Assembly (NCBI RefSeq): GCF_051859125.1
Contig: NZ_JBHYGG010000201.1
Coordinates: 1 to 64,000, forward strand
Source of the DNA: Gemmata sp051859125
GTDB taxonomy: Bacteria; Planctomycetota; Planctomycetia; Gemmatales; Gemmataceae
Length of the DNA: 64,000 nucleotides
Direction of reading: 5' to 3'
The translations under genes were made by a program, and so were the position numbers. The notes below the pieces were generated by a model, which had not been told where the DNA came from, made no database searches, and saw only the letters and a program-made list of their open reading frames with translations. Shown here piece after piece: positions 33,773 through 43,006 of this stretch; the first letter of the stretch is position 1, and every line of letters starts with the position of its first letter.

Positions 33773-35416
33773 TCACGGGGCCCGCGGCGGGGCCTCCACG
33801 GGCTCGACCGGCCGGCCCGCCGCCGCGAGTTCGGCGACGCGGCCCGGGGGCAGGGCGGCCCGCCACACGGCCAGTTCGTCGATCCGGCCGCGGAACCCGC
33901 GGTCCTCGGGCGGGTGGGGGGCGGCGACCCACCGCCCCAGGTGGCACGCCCCGGGACGGATGAGGGTCGTGCCCGGCGCGACCCGCGTCTCGCACGCCAG
34001 AACGCCGTCGACGTAGTGGAGCAACCGCCCGCTCCGGCGGTCCATGGTGACGGCCCAGTGGGCCCACCGCCCGACCGGCAGGGTGTACCCGGACCACACC
34101 ACGCTCCGCCGCGGCGCCGAGAACAGCGCCGTGGGGGCCAGGGTGCGCCGGCGGTCGAACTGCCAGTGGACCGCCCCCGGGTGCCAGCCGTCCGAGTCGA
34201 GCACCGCGCTGACGACGGCATCGCTCCGGTCGATCTTGAGCCAGGCGGCCAGGGTGAGCTGGTCGTACTCGCCGGGGACGGTCAGCGCCACCCCGTCGCC
34301 GGGGTTCTCGAACTGGAGGGCCCGCTTCCCGGGCCACCGACCGGCGACCCACGCGGCCCGCTCCACCCGCCCGGTGATGCCCGCGCCCCCCGCTGCGGCG
34401 TCAACGAGCCTCGCCGGGTCGGCGGGGTCGGGGACGAACGGGTAGTAGAGCACCAGGTCGGGGTCGCGGCGGAACTCCTCCCGCCACGCCTCCCACCGGC
34501 CGAACGAGACGCCCGCGGCGGTCGGGAACGCGTCCGGGCGGGCCGGGCCGATCGGGCGGGTGGTGCCGGCGGTGATGCGCACCGCCTCGCCCGCCGCCAC
34601 CGTCGCGGCGGGGGCAGGCGCGTCGTCCGGAAGCACCTCGACCGGCCCCTCGAACACGTGCAATTCACAGGCGCCGCCGGCGTCGACCGCGGCCCCGAAC
34701 TCGGCCCCCGTGTCGCGGAAGCGGACCCCGGGCGCGGCGACGACGAAGCCCCGGGCGGCCTCCGGGACGACCGCCCGCAGCGCCCCGCCCTCCAGTCGGA
34801 GGCGCGGCCCGTCCTCGACGACGAACGCCGCGGGGGCGGCGACCACCACGTCCGCCCCGCCCCGGAACCGGAGGTGGGCGGTGCCCTCGACCAGGTCGTA
34901 CCGCCCGGGCCCGAAGCCCGACCCGGTCGGGCCGCGCCGGTCGGCGAACCGCACGCCGGCGCCGTTCACCAGGGCCGCCAGCGGCCCGTCCGCCGGCGGG
35001 CGGGCCTCGGGCTCGGCCCCCGGCGGCGCGGGGCGGGGCCCCGGCGCCGTGGGCCACCACCCCAGGACCGCGACGAGGCACGCCGCCAGGGCGACCGCCC
35101 ACGGCACCCACCGCGCCGGCCGCGGGCGCGTCGGGCCGGGCGTCGCGAGGGCCGCCCCCACGCGGCGGACGAACGCGTCGCCGGTCCCCTCGGCCCGGAC
35201 GCGGGCCTCGAACGCCTCGACGAACGCCTCGCGGCGGGGTTCGGCCTCCTGGCGGAGCAGGTCGTCGAGCGCGAGGAGCCCCGACAGCTCGCGGGCCGGG
35301 TCGGGCGCGCCCTCCAGAGCGCGGGCGATCGCGTCCGCGTCGCCGGGCTCGGGTTCGCCGTCCAGGTACCGCGCGAGTGCGGCTTCGAGGGCGGTCAGGG
35401 GGGGCGGGACAGTCAT
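33773..35416 (-). CDS. FecR-type transmembrane regulator with LamG domain
   Basis: The 547-residue protein has a cytoplasmic N-terminus (1-100), one membrane helix (about 104-120), a FecR-like domain (about 150-290: ELHVFEGPVEVLPDDAP) and a C-terminal LamG domain (about 350-530: LTLAAWLKIDRSDAVVS, GRIDELAVWRAALPPGRVAE). It parallels 25145-26803. Its ATG overlaps the stop of the ECF sigma gene by four bases. It is likely the membrane partner that controls that sigma factor in response to an extracellular substrate. Confidence 0.85.
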   Translation of the reverse strand: MTVPPPLTALEAALARYLDGEPEPGDADAIARALEGAPDPARELSGLLALDDLLRQEAEPRREAFVEAFEARVRAEGTGDAFVRRVGAALATPGPTRPRPARWVPWAVALAACLVAVLGWWPTAPGPRPAPPGAEPEARPPADGPLAALVNGAGVRFADRRGPTGSGFGPGRYDLVEGTAHLRFRGGADVVVAAPAAFVVEDGPRLRLEGGALRAVVPEAARGFVVAAPGVRFRDTGAEFGAAVDAGGACELHVFEGPVEVLPDDAPAPAATVAAGEAVRITAGTTRPIGPARPDAFPTAAGVSFGRWEAWREEFRRDPDLVLYYPFVPDPADPARLVDAAAGGAGITGRVERAAWVAGRWPGKRALQFENPGDGVALTVPGEYDQLTLAAWLKIDRSDAVVSAVLDSDGWHPGAVHWQFDRRRTLAPTALFSAPRRSVVWSGYTLPVGRWAHWAVTMDRRSGRLLHYVDGVLACETRVAPGTTLIRPGACHLGRWVAAPHPPEDRGFRGRIDELAVWRAALPPGRVAELAAAGRPVEPVEAPPRAP

Positions 35417-35970
35417 GGCGGGCTCACGCGGTTCCCCCCCGCCAGGCGCCCCTCGACGCACTTGAGCAGGGCCTGGCGGATGCGGAACAGGGCCTGGCGG
35501 ACGTCGTTCGAGCTCCGGTTGAGGCGGCCCGCGATCGCCCCGGGCGGGTTCTCGTCGAAGTACCGCATCCGCACGATCCGCCGACTCGCCTCGGGCAGCC
35601 GCTCCAGGCACTCGCCGAGGAGGTCGAGGCGGTCGGCGTCGCCGGCCTCGACGACCGGGTGGCGGCGCTCCGGGTCGGCCCGGAGCAGCAACTCGCTGAC
35701 GCGGCTCGCCAGGAACTGCTGACGGCGGCCCTCCTTCCGCAGTGCGTTGGCCACCAGCTTTCGGGCGATCCCGCGGAGCCACGCCCCGAAGTCGGCTCCG
35801 GCCGCCGGGTCGAACGTGGCCCGCTTCTCGAACGCGACCAGCAGGGCGTCCTGGGCCAGGTCGTCGACCGCGTCGGCGCGGACGCCCATGGCCCGCACGC
35901 AGGCGCGGAGGCGGGATTGCTCGCGCCGCACCTGCTCCAGGAACCACTGCACGTCGGGCTCCGGACTCAT
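35413..35970 (-). CDS. ECF RNA polymerase sigma factor
   Basis: The 185-residue sigma factor has region 2 (ADAVDDLAQDALLVAFEKRA, then DFGAWLRGIARKLVANAL) and region 4 (ECLERLPEASRRIVRMRYFD, then GAIAGRLNRSSNDVRQALFR). It is translationally coupled to the FecR/LamG gene downstream. With the lyase and esterase on the same strand it probably drives this carbohydrate locus. Confidence 0.9.
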   Translation of the reverse strand: MSPEPDVQWFLEQVRREQSRLRACVRAMGVRADAVDDLAQDALLVAFEKRATFDPAAGADFGAWLRGIARKLVANALRKEGRRQQFLASRVSELLLRADPERRHPVVEAGDADRLDLLGECLERLPEASRRIVRMRYFDENPPGAIAGRLNRSSNDVRQALFRIRQALLKCVEGRLAGGNRVSPP

Positions 35971-36022
35971 CGGCCACTCCCTCCGCCCGGCGGGCGTCCT
36001 GCTGGCCGCGTCGCGGCCGGCC

Positions 36023-36985
36023 CTACTTCGGTGCCGCCGTGGCCGTCAGCACCGCCTTCAGGAAGTCCCGTGCGGACGCGTGCCCGGTGCCCGGCCCGCC
36101 CGGGTACCGGACCTCGCACGGCACCTTAACCGCGTCGAGTTTCTCCTTCAACTTCACCCCGAACACCGGCGAGTGCGTGGGGTCCCGCTGGGCCTCGCCC
36201 GCGGGCCGGATCCGGGTGGCGTACGCGCAGAACACCGGCGGGTCGCCCGCGCCCGCCCACTCTAGCGGCGAGTACCGCTTGATGGCCGGGAGGAGTTCGT
36301 CGCGGGCCTTGAGGAACCCCTCGAACGCGCCCTTCGGGTCGCCCCCGAACCGGCCGAACGCGTGCGGGCCGTAGGTCGCGTTGGGGATCCACGCTCGGGT
36401 CAGTTGGGGGTCAAGCGTCGTCTGGGCGTCGAACACCGCGGCGCACGCCACCCGGGTCGACTCGCGGGCGACCGGGTCGGCGGAGGCCGGGTCGGCCAGG
36501 TCGTCGCGGAGGGCGACCCACAGGGCCGAGCACGCCCCGGCGGACACGCCCGACACCCCCACGCGCGAGCGGTCGAGGCCCCAGTCCTTGGCCCGGCTGC
36601 GGACGAACTGGACGGACCGGGCGGCGTCCTCCAGCGGCCACTGGACCGGCGGCTCGACGTCCGCTCGACGGGCGTCGGAGATCAGCCGGTACTCGACGGA
36701 GACCACCGACACGCCGTCGTCGAGCAGCGCGAGGAGCCCGCGGCGGTCGACCTCCATGCGGTCCCCCTTCATCCACGACCCGCCGTGGAAGAAGACCACG
36801 ACCGGGGTCGGGGCGTCCGCCTTGGCCTTCCAGAAGTGGAGCACCTGCCGGGGGTGCGGGCCGTACTTGACGTCCGCGTGCGTCGGGGCCGGGGGCTTGT
36901 CGGCGGCCCGCGCCGCGCCCCCTGTGGCAGCGATGTACGCCACGGCCAGTGCGGTCAGGCCCGTGGGGAGGGTGCGCCCGGCCAT
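36023..36985 (-). CDS. Exported alpha/beta-hydrolase (esterase-like)
   Basis: This 320-residue protein has a signal peptide (LTALAVAYIAATGGAARA) and an alpha/beta-hydrolase fold. Visible features are the oxyanion motif FFHGGSWMKGD, the nucleophile elbow GVSGVSAGACSALW and a C-terminal His in GTGHAS. It resembles carboxyl or sugar-ester esterases of the BD-FAE type. Beside a pectin lyase it could deacetylate the polysaccharide. The ATG has GGAG seven bases upstream. It lies upstream of the sigma gene on the same strand, 53 bases apart. Confidence 0.8.
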   Translation of the reverse strand: MAGRTLPTGLTALAVAYIAATGGAARAADKPPAPTHADVKYGPHPRQVLHFWKAKADAPTPVVVFFHGGSWMKGDRMEVDRRGLLALLDDGVSVVSVEYRLISDARRADVEPPVQWPLEDAARSVQFVRSRAKDWGLDRSRVGVSGVSAGACSALWVALRDDLADPASADPVARESTRVACAAVFDAQTTLDPQLTRAWIPNATYGPHAFGRFGGDPKGAFEGFLKARDELLPAIKRYSPLEWAGAGDPPVFCAYATRIRPAGEAQRDPTHSPVFGVKLKEKLDAVKVPCEVRYPGGPGTGHASARDFLKAVLTATAAPK

Positions 36986-37118
36986 GTACGGTCTCCTGGG
37001 TCTGCGGGGTCACGGGGTTCGCGCACCCGATCAGTCCGAAGGTCTGTTGTCGCGGGCGGGCGTCGCGTTACGGGCCGCCGGGCAGTTTTTTTCTCGCCGC
37101 CTGGGGCCGTGGGGGGTG

Positions 37119-38972
37119 TCACCGCTCTCCCACCGGCCCGCCGACGTTCACCGTCTTCGGGACCGCGGCCTCGAGCATCCGCACCCCGTGGGCCGTGACC
37201 CGGGTGTTCGTAAGCACCACGGTGTGGAGGCTCGGCATCCGGGCCAGGTCGATCACCGCGCGGTCGGTCACCCGCGTCTCCCCGAGGTGCAGGTCACCGA
37301 GGTGCGGGAGCCGGGCCAACTCCCGCACGCCCCGGTCCGTCACCCGCGTGTTGAACAGGTCGAGGGCGGTCAGGTTGGTGAGGCCCCCGATGGCCCTCGC
37401 CCCCGCGTCCCCCACGAACGTGTTCCGGAGGTTCAGCCGCGTGAGGGTCGTGAGCCGCCCGAGGCCCTTCGCTCCGTCGTCCGTCACCTGGTTCCCGGAC
37501 AGGTCCAGCGCGGTGAGGTTCGCCAGGCGGCCGAGGGCCGCCGCGCCCGTGTCCCGGACCCTGGTGTCCCGCAGGCTGAGGGACCGGAGGGCCGCGAGCT
37601 TGACGAGGTCCGCAGCTCCGTCGTCCGTCACACTGGTCCCGCCGAGGTCGAGGGTTGTCAGGGCCGCGAGCCGTGCGAGGTCCTTCACCCCCGCGTCCGT
37701 CACCCGGGTCTCGGCGAGGCCGAGCGCCCCGAGGTTTCTCAGCCGCGCCAGTTCCCCGAGGCCGTCGTCCGACACCTCCGTCCGGGAGAGGGACAACGCG
37801 GTGAGGCCGCCGAGTTTCGCGAGCTCCTTCGCCCCGGCGTCGGAGACCTTCGTGAAGCCGAGGTCCAGGTCCGACAGCTTCGTGAGTTTCGCGAGTTCCT
37901 TCGCGCCGGCGTCGCCCACCTGCGTGCCGGCGAGGTTCAGCGTGGTGAGGTTGGTCAGGTTCGCGAGCCCCCGGACCCCCGCGACCGACACCCGGGTGGC
38001 GGACAGGTCGAGCACCCGGAGCGACTTGGCGCTCGCCAGGTCGCCCAGCCCGGCGTCCGTCACCTGCGTTTCGGAGAGTGACAGCTCGGTGAGGTTCGGG
38101 AGGCCGGCCAACGCCTTCGCCCCGGCGTCCCCGACCGGCGTGCGGCTCAAGTTCAGTGTCGTCAACTTCGCCAGCTTGGCGAGGTCCCCCGCGCCGGCGT
38201 CCGACACGTGGGTGCCGCGGGCGTCCAGTGCGGTCAACGAGGCCAGCTTGGCGAGCTCCTTGGCCCCCGTGTCGCCGAACGGGGTGCCCCACAGGTTCAG
38301 CGACCTCAGCGACTTGAACTTCGCGACCTCCCTCACCCCCGCTTCCGTCACCCGTGTGTCGCCCAGTTCGAGTTCCACGAGGCCGGGCAGGGCCGCCAGT
38401 TCCCTCACCCCGGCGTCCCCGACCTCGGTGTTGAGAAGGTGGAGGGCCGTGAGCGAGCGGATCCGCGCCACCTCTTTGACCCCGGCGTCCGTTACGGCGG
38501 TGTCGTTGAGGACGAGCGTGCGGAGGTTCTTGAGACCGGTCAGACTCTTCAAGCCCGCGTCGGTCACGTGGGTGTTGCTGAGGTCGAGTGTTTCGAGCGC
38601 GGCGAGGCCGGCCAGTTCCGCGACACCGGCGTCCGTGAGCCGGAGTGCGGAGGACAGTGAGAGCGACTTGAGGTTGGTGAGGCGGGCCAGGTCCTTCGCC
38701 CCCGCGTCCGTAACCCGCGTGCCGTCGAGCGTGAGCGAGACGAGCCTCCTGAGCTGGACCAGTCGTTCCACGTCCGCGTCCGTAACGCCCTTGCACGTCA
38801 GGTCCACCGCCGTCGCGTCGCCGCGGATCTGGAGGCCCAGCCCCGGGAGCGTAACCGACTCCGGGGGCGGGACCGGGGCGGCCGACGCGGTGGTGACGCA
38901 GAGCACCGCCACGAGCCCCGGGACTCCCATTCTGATACGGATCTTCGTCGGGCGGGCGGGCTCGCTGCGCAT
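37119..38972 (-). CDS. Secreted leucine-rich-repeat protein
   Basis: The 617-residue protein has a signal peptide (about 15-33) and then some 22 tandem 24-residue repeats of the type LxxLxLxxTxVTDAGxxxLAxLxx, the bacterial LRR form common in Planctomycetes. A hydrophobic Leu/Val spine and TDAG turns are regular throughout. It is probably a surface or periplasmic binding scaffold. The start is taken at 38972; an ATG at 38930 just before the signal is possible, and neither has a strong ribosome site. At the DNA level the repeats have a 72-base period. Confidence 0.85.
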   Translation of the reverse strand: MRSEPARPTKIRIRMGVPGLVAVLCVTTASAAPVPPPESVTLPGLGLQIRGDATAVDLTCKGVTDADVERLVQLRRLVSLTLDGTRVTDAGAKDLARLTNLKSLSLSSALRLTDAGVAELAGLAALETLDLSNTHVTDAGLKSLTGLKNLRTLVLNDTAVTDAGVKEVARIRSLTALHLLNTEVGDAGVRELAALPGLVELELGDTRVTEAGVREVAKFKSLRSLNLWGTPFGDTGAKELAKLASLTALDARGTHVSDAGAGDLAKLAKLTTLNLSRTPVGDAGAKALAGLPNLTELSLSETQVTDAGLGDLASAKSLRVLDLSATRVSVAGVRGLANLTNLTTLNLAGTQVGDAGAKELAKLTKLSDLDLGFTKVSDAGAKELAKLGGLTALSLSRTEVSDDGLGELARLRNLGALGLAETRVTDAGVKDLARLAALTTLDLGGTSVTDDGAADLVKLAALRSLSLRDTRVRDTGAAALGRLANLTALDLSGNQVTDDGAKGLGRLTTLTRLNLRNTFVGDAGARAIGGLTNLTALDLFNTRVTDRGVRELARLPHLGDLHLGETRVTDRAVIDLARMPSLHTVVLTNTRVTAHGVRMLEAAVPKTVNVGGPVGER

Positions 38973-39241
38973 CGGGGTACTCGGATGGGACCGTGAGGGG
39001 GTGAGAATATGCCACCCCCTATTCGATTGTCAGAAGCCCCCGCTGCGTTACGCCGCTTGGTTCGAATTCGCAGCGCGGGCGACCCCTCGGGTGCGGCTGA
39101 TCGGTTGCTACCTCTCGACCGAGGCTCCACGAGTCCGCAATAGCGCGACGGCCCACGAGAGGCGACGGCGGCTTCGTGGGCCGTTCGCGACCTGTGACGT
39201 GACATCCCCCGGTGGTCCCGTTCACCACCGGAGCGCTTGTG

Positions 39242-39472
39242 ATGAAATTCATCGTGACCCCGACACTGGCCATCAACCCCGCCCACATCGGGTCCGCCGA
39301 GCGGTACCCGAAGGGCGACGTGAACCTCCACCTGGCCCTGCCGCTGGCGGCGATCGCCCCCGGCATGTACCGCGGCGGCGCGTCCCCGGCCGGTGCGAGT
39401 GACCACGTCCAGGTACACATCCCGGCCGGGCCGGACGCCGACGCCGTGTGGCGGGCCGTATCATCTCTGTGA
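39242..39472 (+). CDS. Small hypothetical protein, 76 residues
   Basis: The ATG at 39242 has GGAG eight bases upstream. The sequence is of mixed composition (MKFIVTPTLAINPAHIG, YPKGDVNLHLALPLAAIAPG) with no signal peptide or membrane helix. No family is recognised. It may be the first gene of the pair continuing at 39547. Confidence 0.5.
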   Translation: MKFIVTPTLAINPAHIGSAERYPKGDVNLHLALPLAAIAPGMYRGGASPAGASDHVQVHIPAGPDADAVWRAVSSL

Positions 39473-39546
39473 CGCGGCCGGGCCGGCTCGACGCGGGGCG
39501 GTGTTCGCCCCGCAGCTCCTCCCGCCGCGCCGCAGGGAGGTCGGGC

Positions 39547-39900
39547 ATGCGAACACTCGTGGCGGCGGGTCTGTTCCTCACCGGAGCAATCGCGATGACG
39601 ACGGCCGTGGCAGACGCTCAGGAGAAGAAGGCGGAGAAGGAGTCGATCAGCATCCGGCGCTGGATTCCGTCCGAGAAGAAGTTCCTCAACCCCAATGAAA
39701 CGAAGGGTGCCCGCGAGGACCGGAAGTCGGGGACGATCTGGAAGATCCGCAACGACGAAAAAGGATTCCTCACGCCCGAACCCGGCAGCGAGATCACCGA
39801 CGAGTCAGGAACCGTTTGGGTCGTAAAGGGCGTATCCGGCGGGGTCGATGCCTTCACCCGGATTCAAGTCGAGAAGAAAGATCCACCGAAGAAGGAGTGA
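39547..39900 (+). CDS. Small exported hypothetical protein
   Basis: The 117-residue protein has a signal peptide (LVAAGLFLTGAIAMTTAVADA) followed by a Lys/Glu-rich domain (RRWIPSEKKFLNPNE, GTIWKIRNDEKGFLTPEPGS, GTVWVVKGVSGGVDAF). GGGAGG lies seven bases before the ATG. It ends at a strong hairpin terminator. The family is unknown. Confidence 0.65.
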   Translation: MRTLVAAGLFLTGAIAMTTAVADAQEKKAEKESISIRRWIPSEKKFLNPNETKGAREDRKSGTIWKIRNDEKGFLTPEPGSEITDESGTVWVVKGVSGGVDAFTRIQVEKKDPPKKE

Positions 39901-39924
39901 CGGGCGTTCGGCCTGTGAAGCACA

Positions 39925-39954
39925 GCGGCCGCCGGGAGCAATCCCGGCGGCCGC
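39925..39954 (+). terminator. Hairpin terminator with GCAA tetraloop
   Basis: The arms 39925-39937 and 39942-39954 (13 bases each) are perfectly complementary and closed by GCAA, a stable GNRA loop. It lies 25 bases after the stop of the gene ending at 39900 and faces the end of the convergent tail module. Confidence 0.7.
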
Positions 39955-39981
39955 GTCAGTTCGGCTCGACACCCCTGTGTG

Positions 39982-40251
39982 CTACGCGACCTTGTTCGGG
40001 GGCCCGGCGAGCTGCCGCCGGACCTCATCATCACTCGGCTGGTGGCTGATGGTGATGGTCACCACCGACACCGGCCCCGGTGCCCAGTCGACGAACTTCC
40101 GCCCGGGAGCGGCTTCGGTGTACCCGGACCGGACAACGGGCCGGGTCTCGTCGACGGCGAACAGGTCCGCCGCGAGCAGGTCGCCGCGGAGCTTGGCCAG
40201 CAGGGCGTCGACACGCTCGACATTCGGGTCAACCGTCTTCGTCTCGCTCAT
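39982..40251 (-). CDS. Small protein at the end of the phage tail module
   Basis: This 89-residue protein starts at ATG 40251 with GAGG five bases upstream. The N-terminus is helical (VERVDALLAKLRGDLLAADL); the C-terminus has PVSVVTITISHQPSDDEVRR. It is the last gene of the leftward tail operon. The function is unknown. Confidence 0.6.
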   Translation of the reverse strand: MSETKTVDPNVERVDALLAKLRGDLLAADLFAVDETRPVVRSGYTEAAPGRKFVDWAPGPVSVVTITISHQPSDDEVRRQLAGPPNKVA

Positions 40252-40301
40252 GGCATCCTCGTCGTGTGAGGGCCGGCACCGGGGTCGGTGCCGGCCCGGC
40301 C

Positions 40302-41336
40302 TCAACTCACCTTGAACAGCCCGTCGCCGTGGTCGCGGAGGTGGAACAGGCTGTCGTCGTCGCCCAGGTCTTCGATCGCGGTGTACGGGGCCGCCGGCTT
40401 CGCGATCTCGTAGTACCCGTTCTCGATCGCGCCGGACGTGGCCCAGTACCGCAGCTTGTAGTGGGTCTGGGGCTTGTAGAACCAGACCCACTTCAGGTCC
40501 CACGAGTACCCGAACCCGGTCGGGTCGGGCAGCAGTTTCGGCTCGCACCCGATCAGCAGGCACGTCCCGATGCCCCGGCCGAAGATCGGCGTCTGGTTCG
40601 TCGAGCCGATCCACGGGCGGGTTCCGGTGTCTGGGTCGCCGTACACGCGCTTGTACAGGGGCGAGTTAGGCTGGAACTGGTCCTCCGGGACGCGCCGCCA
40701 GATGGCGGCAAACTTACCCTCACAGTCCGTGTACCCGATGGGGTACGGGACCGGGACGTTGTGCGGGGGCGACCCGTCCGTGGTCTTGTACTTCATGATG
40801 CCGCCGGGCATCGTTGTATACTGTGCGTCCGCCGTCACCTCGGCCTGGACGTGCCCCGGGTTCGTCACGTACCGCTCGCGTTCGCCGTTTTCAGAGGCGT
40901 AGGTGTACGCATCGTCCTGCCACCGGAACGGGACCATCTCGTACTGGGCGGTGATCTCGGCGGCGTCCCACCGGGGGGAGCGGTTCCCCTCGCCGGCGGT
41001 GACGTCGTCCTCGATGAACTTGTGCCCGGTGATCCGGGCCTTCACGCACCACCAGTTGGTGAACGTCGGGTGCGTCTGCGGTCGGGTGCGGGAGAGCCGC
41101 TTGACCGGGTCGCCGCCGCCGGTGTCCTCCCACACCAGCACCTCGCCGACCAGGTGCTTGATGACGTCGAACCGGTCGTTCCAGTCGCACAGCCAGAGCC
41201 GCGTGCAGCCGCTCCCGTCCGGGGAGTAGAACTCCTCCGGGTTGTTCCCGTCGTCGATCCCGCGGGTGCCCAGGTGCCACCCCGCGATCTCCTCCGGGTT
41301 GTACGGCCGCAGCGTCCCGTCCGGGTTCGTCGGCAT
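40302..41336 (-). CDS. Putative phage tail-associated protein
   Basis: This 344-residue protein directly follows the tape-measure gene and has the composition of a structural protein: many Trp, Tyr and Gly, no signal peptide and no membrane helix (LWLCDWNDRFDVIKHLVGE, TGFGYSWDLKWVWFYKPQT). By position it may be a distal tail or baseplate protein, but I recognise no family. The ATG has GAGG ten bases upstream. Confidence 0.6.
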   Translation of the reverse strand: MPTNPDGTLRPYNPEEIAGWHLGTRGIDDGNNPEEFYSPDGSGCTRLWLCDWNDRFDVIKHLVGEVLVWEDTGGGDPVKRLSRTRPQTHPTFTNWWCVKARITGHKFIEDDVTAGEGNRSPRWDAAEITAQYEMVPFRWQDDAYTYASENGERERYVTNPGHVQAEVTADAQYTTMPGGIMKYKTTDGSPPHNVPVPYPIGYTDCEGKFAAIWRRVPEDQFQPNSPLYKRVYGDPDTGTRPWIGSTNQTPIFGRGIGTCLLIGCEPKLLPDPTGFGYSWDLKWVWFYKPQTHYKLRYWATSGAIENGYYEIAKPAAPYTAIEDLGDDDSLFHLRDHGDGLFKVS

Positions 41337-41337
41337 G

Positions 41338-43002
41338 CTACTTCCTCTCGCTGTAAACGGGTGTGCCGGGGGCCGGGCCGCCCCGCGGCAACCGGTCGCT
41401 CAGGGTCTTCTCGATCCGCTCCAGGGCACTCAGCTGGAGCTGTTCGAGGGTGCGGTCGAGGGGGTCGCTGTTGAGGGCGGCGAGCTGGGCGTTGCGGCCG
41501 ACCGACTCCAGCCCGCTCATGGTGGCCTTCGGGCCGATCGACAGACGCAGCGACTTGACCACGTCCCCGAGCGCGTCCCGGCCGAACGCGGCCCCGCCCG
41601 CCTTCGGTGCCGCACCGCCGGCACCGGCACCGGCCCCCATTCCCCCGCCCGCGTTGGCGACGGCCGCCGCGAAGATGCCCCACCCACCGGGCGGGGCCTT
41701 GGCCCGCTCCGATGCCGCGTCGAACCGGTCGTTGAGCCGCTGCTTCTCGGTCGCCGTGGCGGTGCCCCCGATGCCGGTCAGGCCCTTCGCCTTCAGCTCC
41801 TCGGAGTAGGCGGCCCGGGTGAGCCCGCCCTTGATGCGGTCGGCCAGGGCCGCGACCTCGGGGTCGCCGTCGAACGCGCTCTTCTTGGCCGCCTGGTAGT
41901 CCTGGGCCCGCACCCCCATGAGCCGCTCGGGCACCCCGGCGCTGCGCTCGCGGTCGAGGTACGCGGCCTCGGTGAGCCCCTTCTTGATCTCGTCCTTGAG
42001 GCCCGCGACCCGCTCCCCGCGGCGCTCCACGTCGGCCTGGTCGGACCCGTTGCGGAACCGGGCGACGTGCCAGTCGACGAACTTCTCCCGCTCCTCGTCC
42101 GTCTTCAGGAAGGGGTTCGTCGCGGCCTTATCGGTCATGCGGGCGCGGACCGTGTCCTCGGTGACCCCGCGCTTCGCCTCCTCCCGGTACTGCTTCTCGA
42201 ACAGCTTCATCCTCTCGACTTCCGGGTTGGTGATCTTGTCGAGCCCGGCCTTCTCGATGACCACGTCGGCGGCCTTGTCGGTCTTCTCTTTGGCGTACCC
42301 GACCACGCCCTTGACCCACTTCACGATGTCGATGAGGGCGTCCATGAACTGCCGCATGGCCGGAAGCGCGTCGTTCAGGATGTACCGGGTCCACTGGTCG
42401 AACGCGGGCTTCAGCTCGCCGTCGAGTTTGTCCGCGAACTCGATCAGGGCTGCCGCGAGCGCGATGGCGACGGGGAGGATGAGCGGGGCGAACACGGCCG
42501 CGAGGATGGACACGCTCTTCTGCAGCACCCCCATGCCGCTCGACGTGCTCTGGAGGGTCTGCGCGAAGATGGCGAGCGGCCCGAGGGCCGCCGAGAACCG
42601 GGCGGCCATCATCGAGGCGACCGCGCCCCCGGCCCCGGCGGCCCCGCCCCGGCCCCGGAGCTGGGCGTCCTCGGCCCGGGTGCGGCGCTGCTCCTGCAAC
42701 TCCCGGAGCTTCGCCTGGCGATCCTCTTGGTCCCGGGGCACGCCGTCGCCGACCAGGCCGCGGGTGAGCAGGCGGGGGAGGCCGGTGAGGGTGACGGCGA
42801 GGATCGAGCGGGCAATCGACGTGATGCGCGACTCGGGGTCGCTCGGGGCCGCGGGAGCGCTCGGGGCCGCGGCCGCGCGGGCGGGCCGGTCGGACCTGGC
42901 GGCGAGCTTGTCGACGATCCGCGCCATGATGAGCAGGGCGTCGGCGATCGCCTTGTCGTCGCGCCCCGGGGCGGTCGGGGCCGGGTCGGTCGCCTCGGGC
43001 AC
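41338..43002 (-). CDS. Phage tail tape measure protein (short)
   Basis: The 554-residue protein is largely helical and Ala-rich. It has a hydrophobic segment (about 130-195: LGPLAIFAQTLQ, ILAAVFAPLILPVAIALAAA) and a long charged helical region after it (about 220-400), the usual plan of tape measures. It lies where a tape measure belongs, after the tail-tube and assembly-chaperone-like genes. It is short for a tape measure, which suggests a short tail tube. The start is a GTG with AGAGG ten bases upstream. Confidence 0.7.
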   Translation of the reverse strand: MPEATDPAPTAPGRDDKAIADALLIMARIVDKLAARSDRPARAAAAPSAPAAPSDPESRITSIARSILAVTLTGLPRLLTRGLVGDGVPRDQEDRQAKLRELQEQRRTRAEDAQLRGRGGAAGAGGAVASMMAARFSAALGPLAIFAQTLQSTSSGMGVLQKSVSILAAVFAPLILPVAIALAAALIEFADKLDGELKPAFDQWTRYILNDALPAMRQFMDALIDIVKWVKGVVGYAKEKTDKAADVVIEKAGLDKITNPEVERMKLFEKQYREEAKRGVTEDTVRARMTDKAATNPFLKTDEEREKFVDWHVARFRNGSDQADVERRGERVAGLKDEIKKGLTEAAYLDRERSAGVPERLMGVRAQDYQAAKKSAFDGDPEVAALADRIKGGLTRAAYSEELKAKGLTGIGGTATATEKQRLNDRFDAASERAKAPPGGWGIFAAAVANAGGGMGAGAGAGGAAPKAGGAAFGRDALGDVVKSLRLSIGPKATMSGLESVGRNAQLAALNSDPLDRTLEQLQLSALERIEKTLSDRLPRGGPAPGTPVYSERK

Positions 43003-43006
43003 GGGG

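Noticed and set aside
32003..35722. 1239-codon plus-strand ORF, the longest in this part
   Set aside because: It lies opposite the PL4 lyase, FecR/LamG and sigma genes, has shadow composition and no domain.
33773..35977. FecR/LamG frame extended upstream to 35977
   Set aside because: The added codons are the sigma gene out of frame; the ATG at 35416 overlaps the sigma stop, as in the second pair.
37119..38972. CRISPR-like array with a 72-base period
   Set aside because: The repeats are coding LRRs with divergent copies and no unique spacers. No CRISPR array or cas gene was seen in the window.
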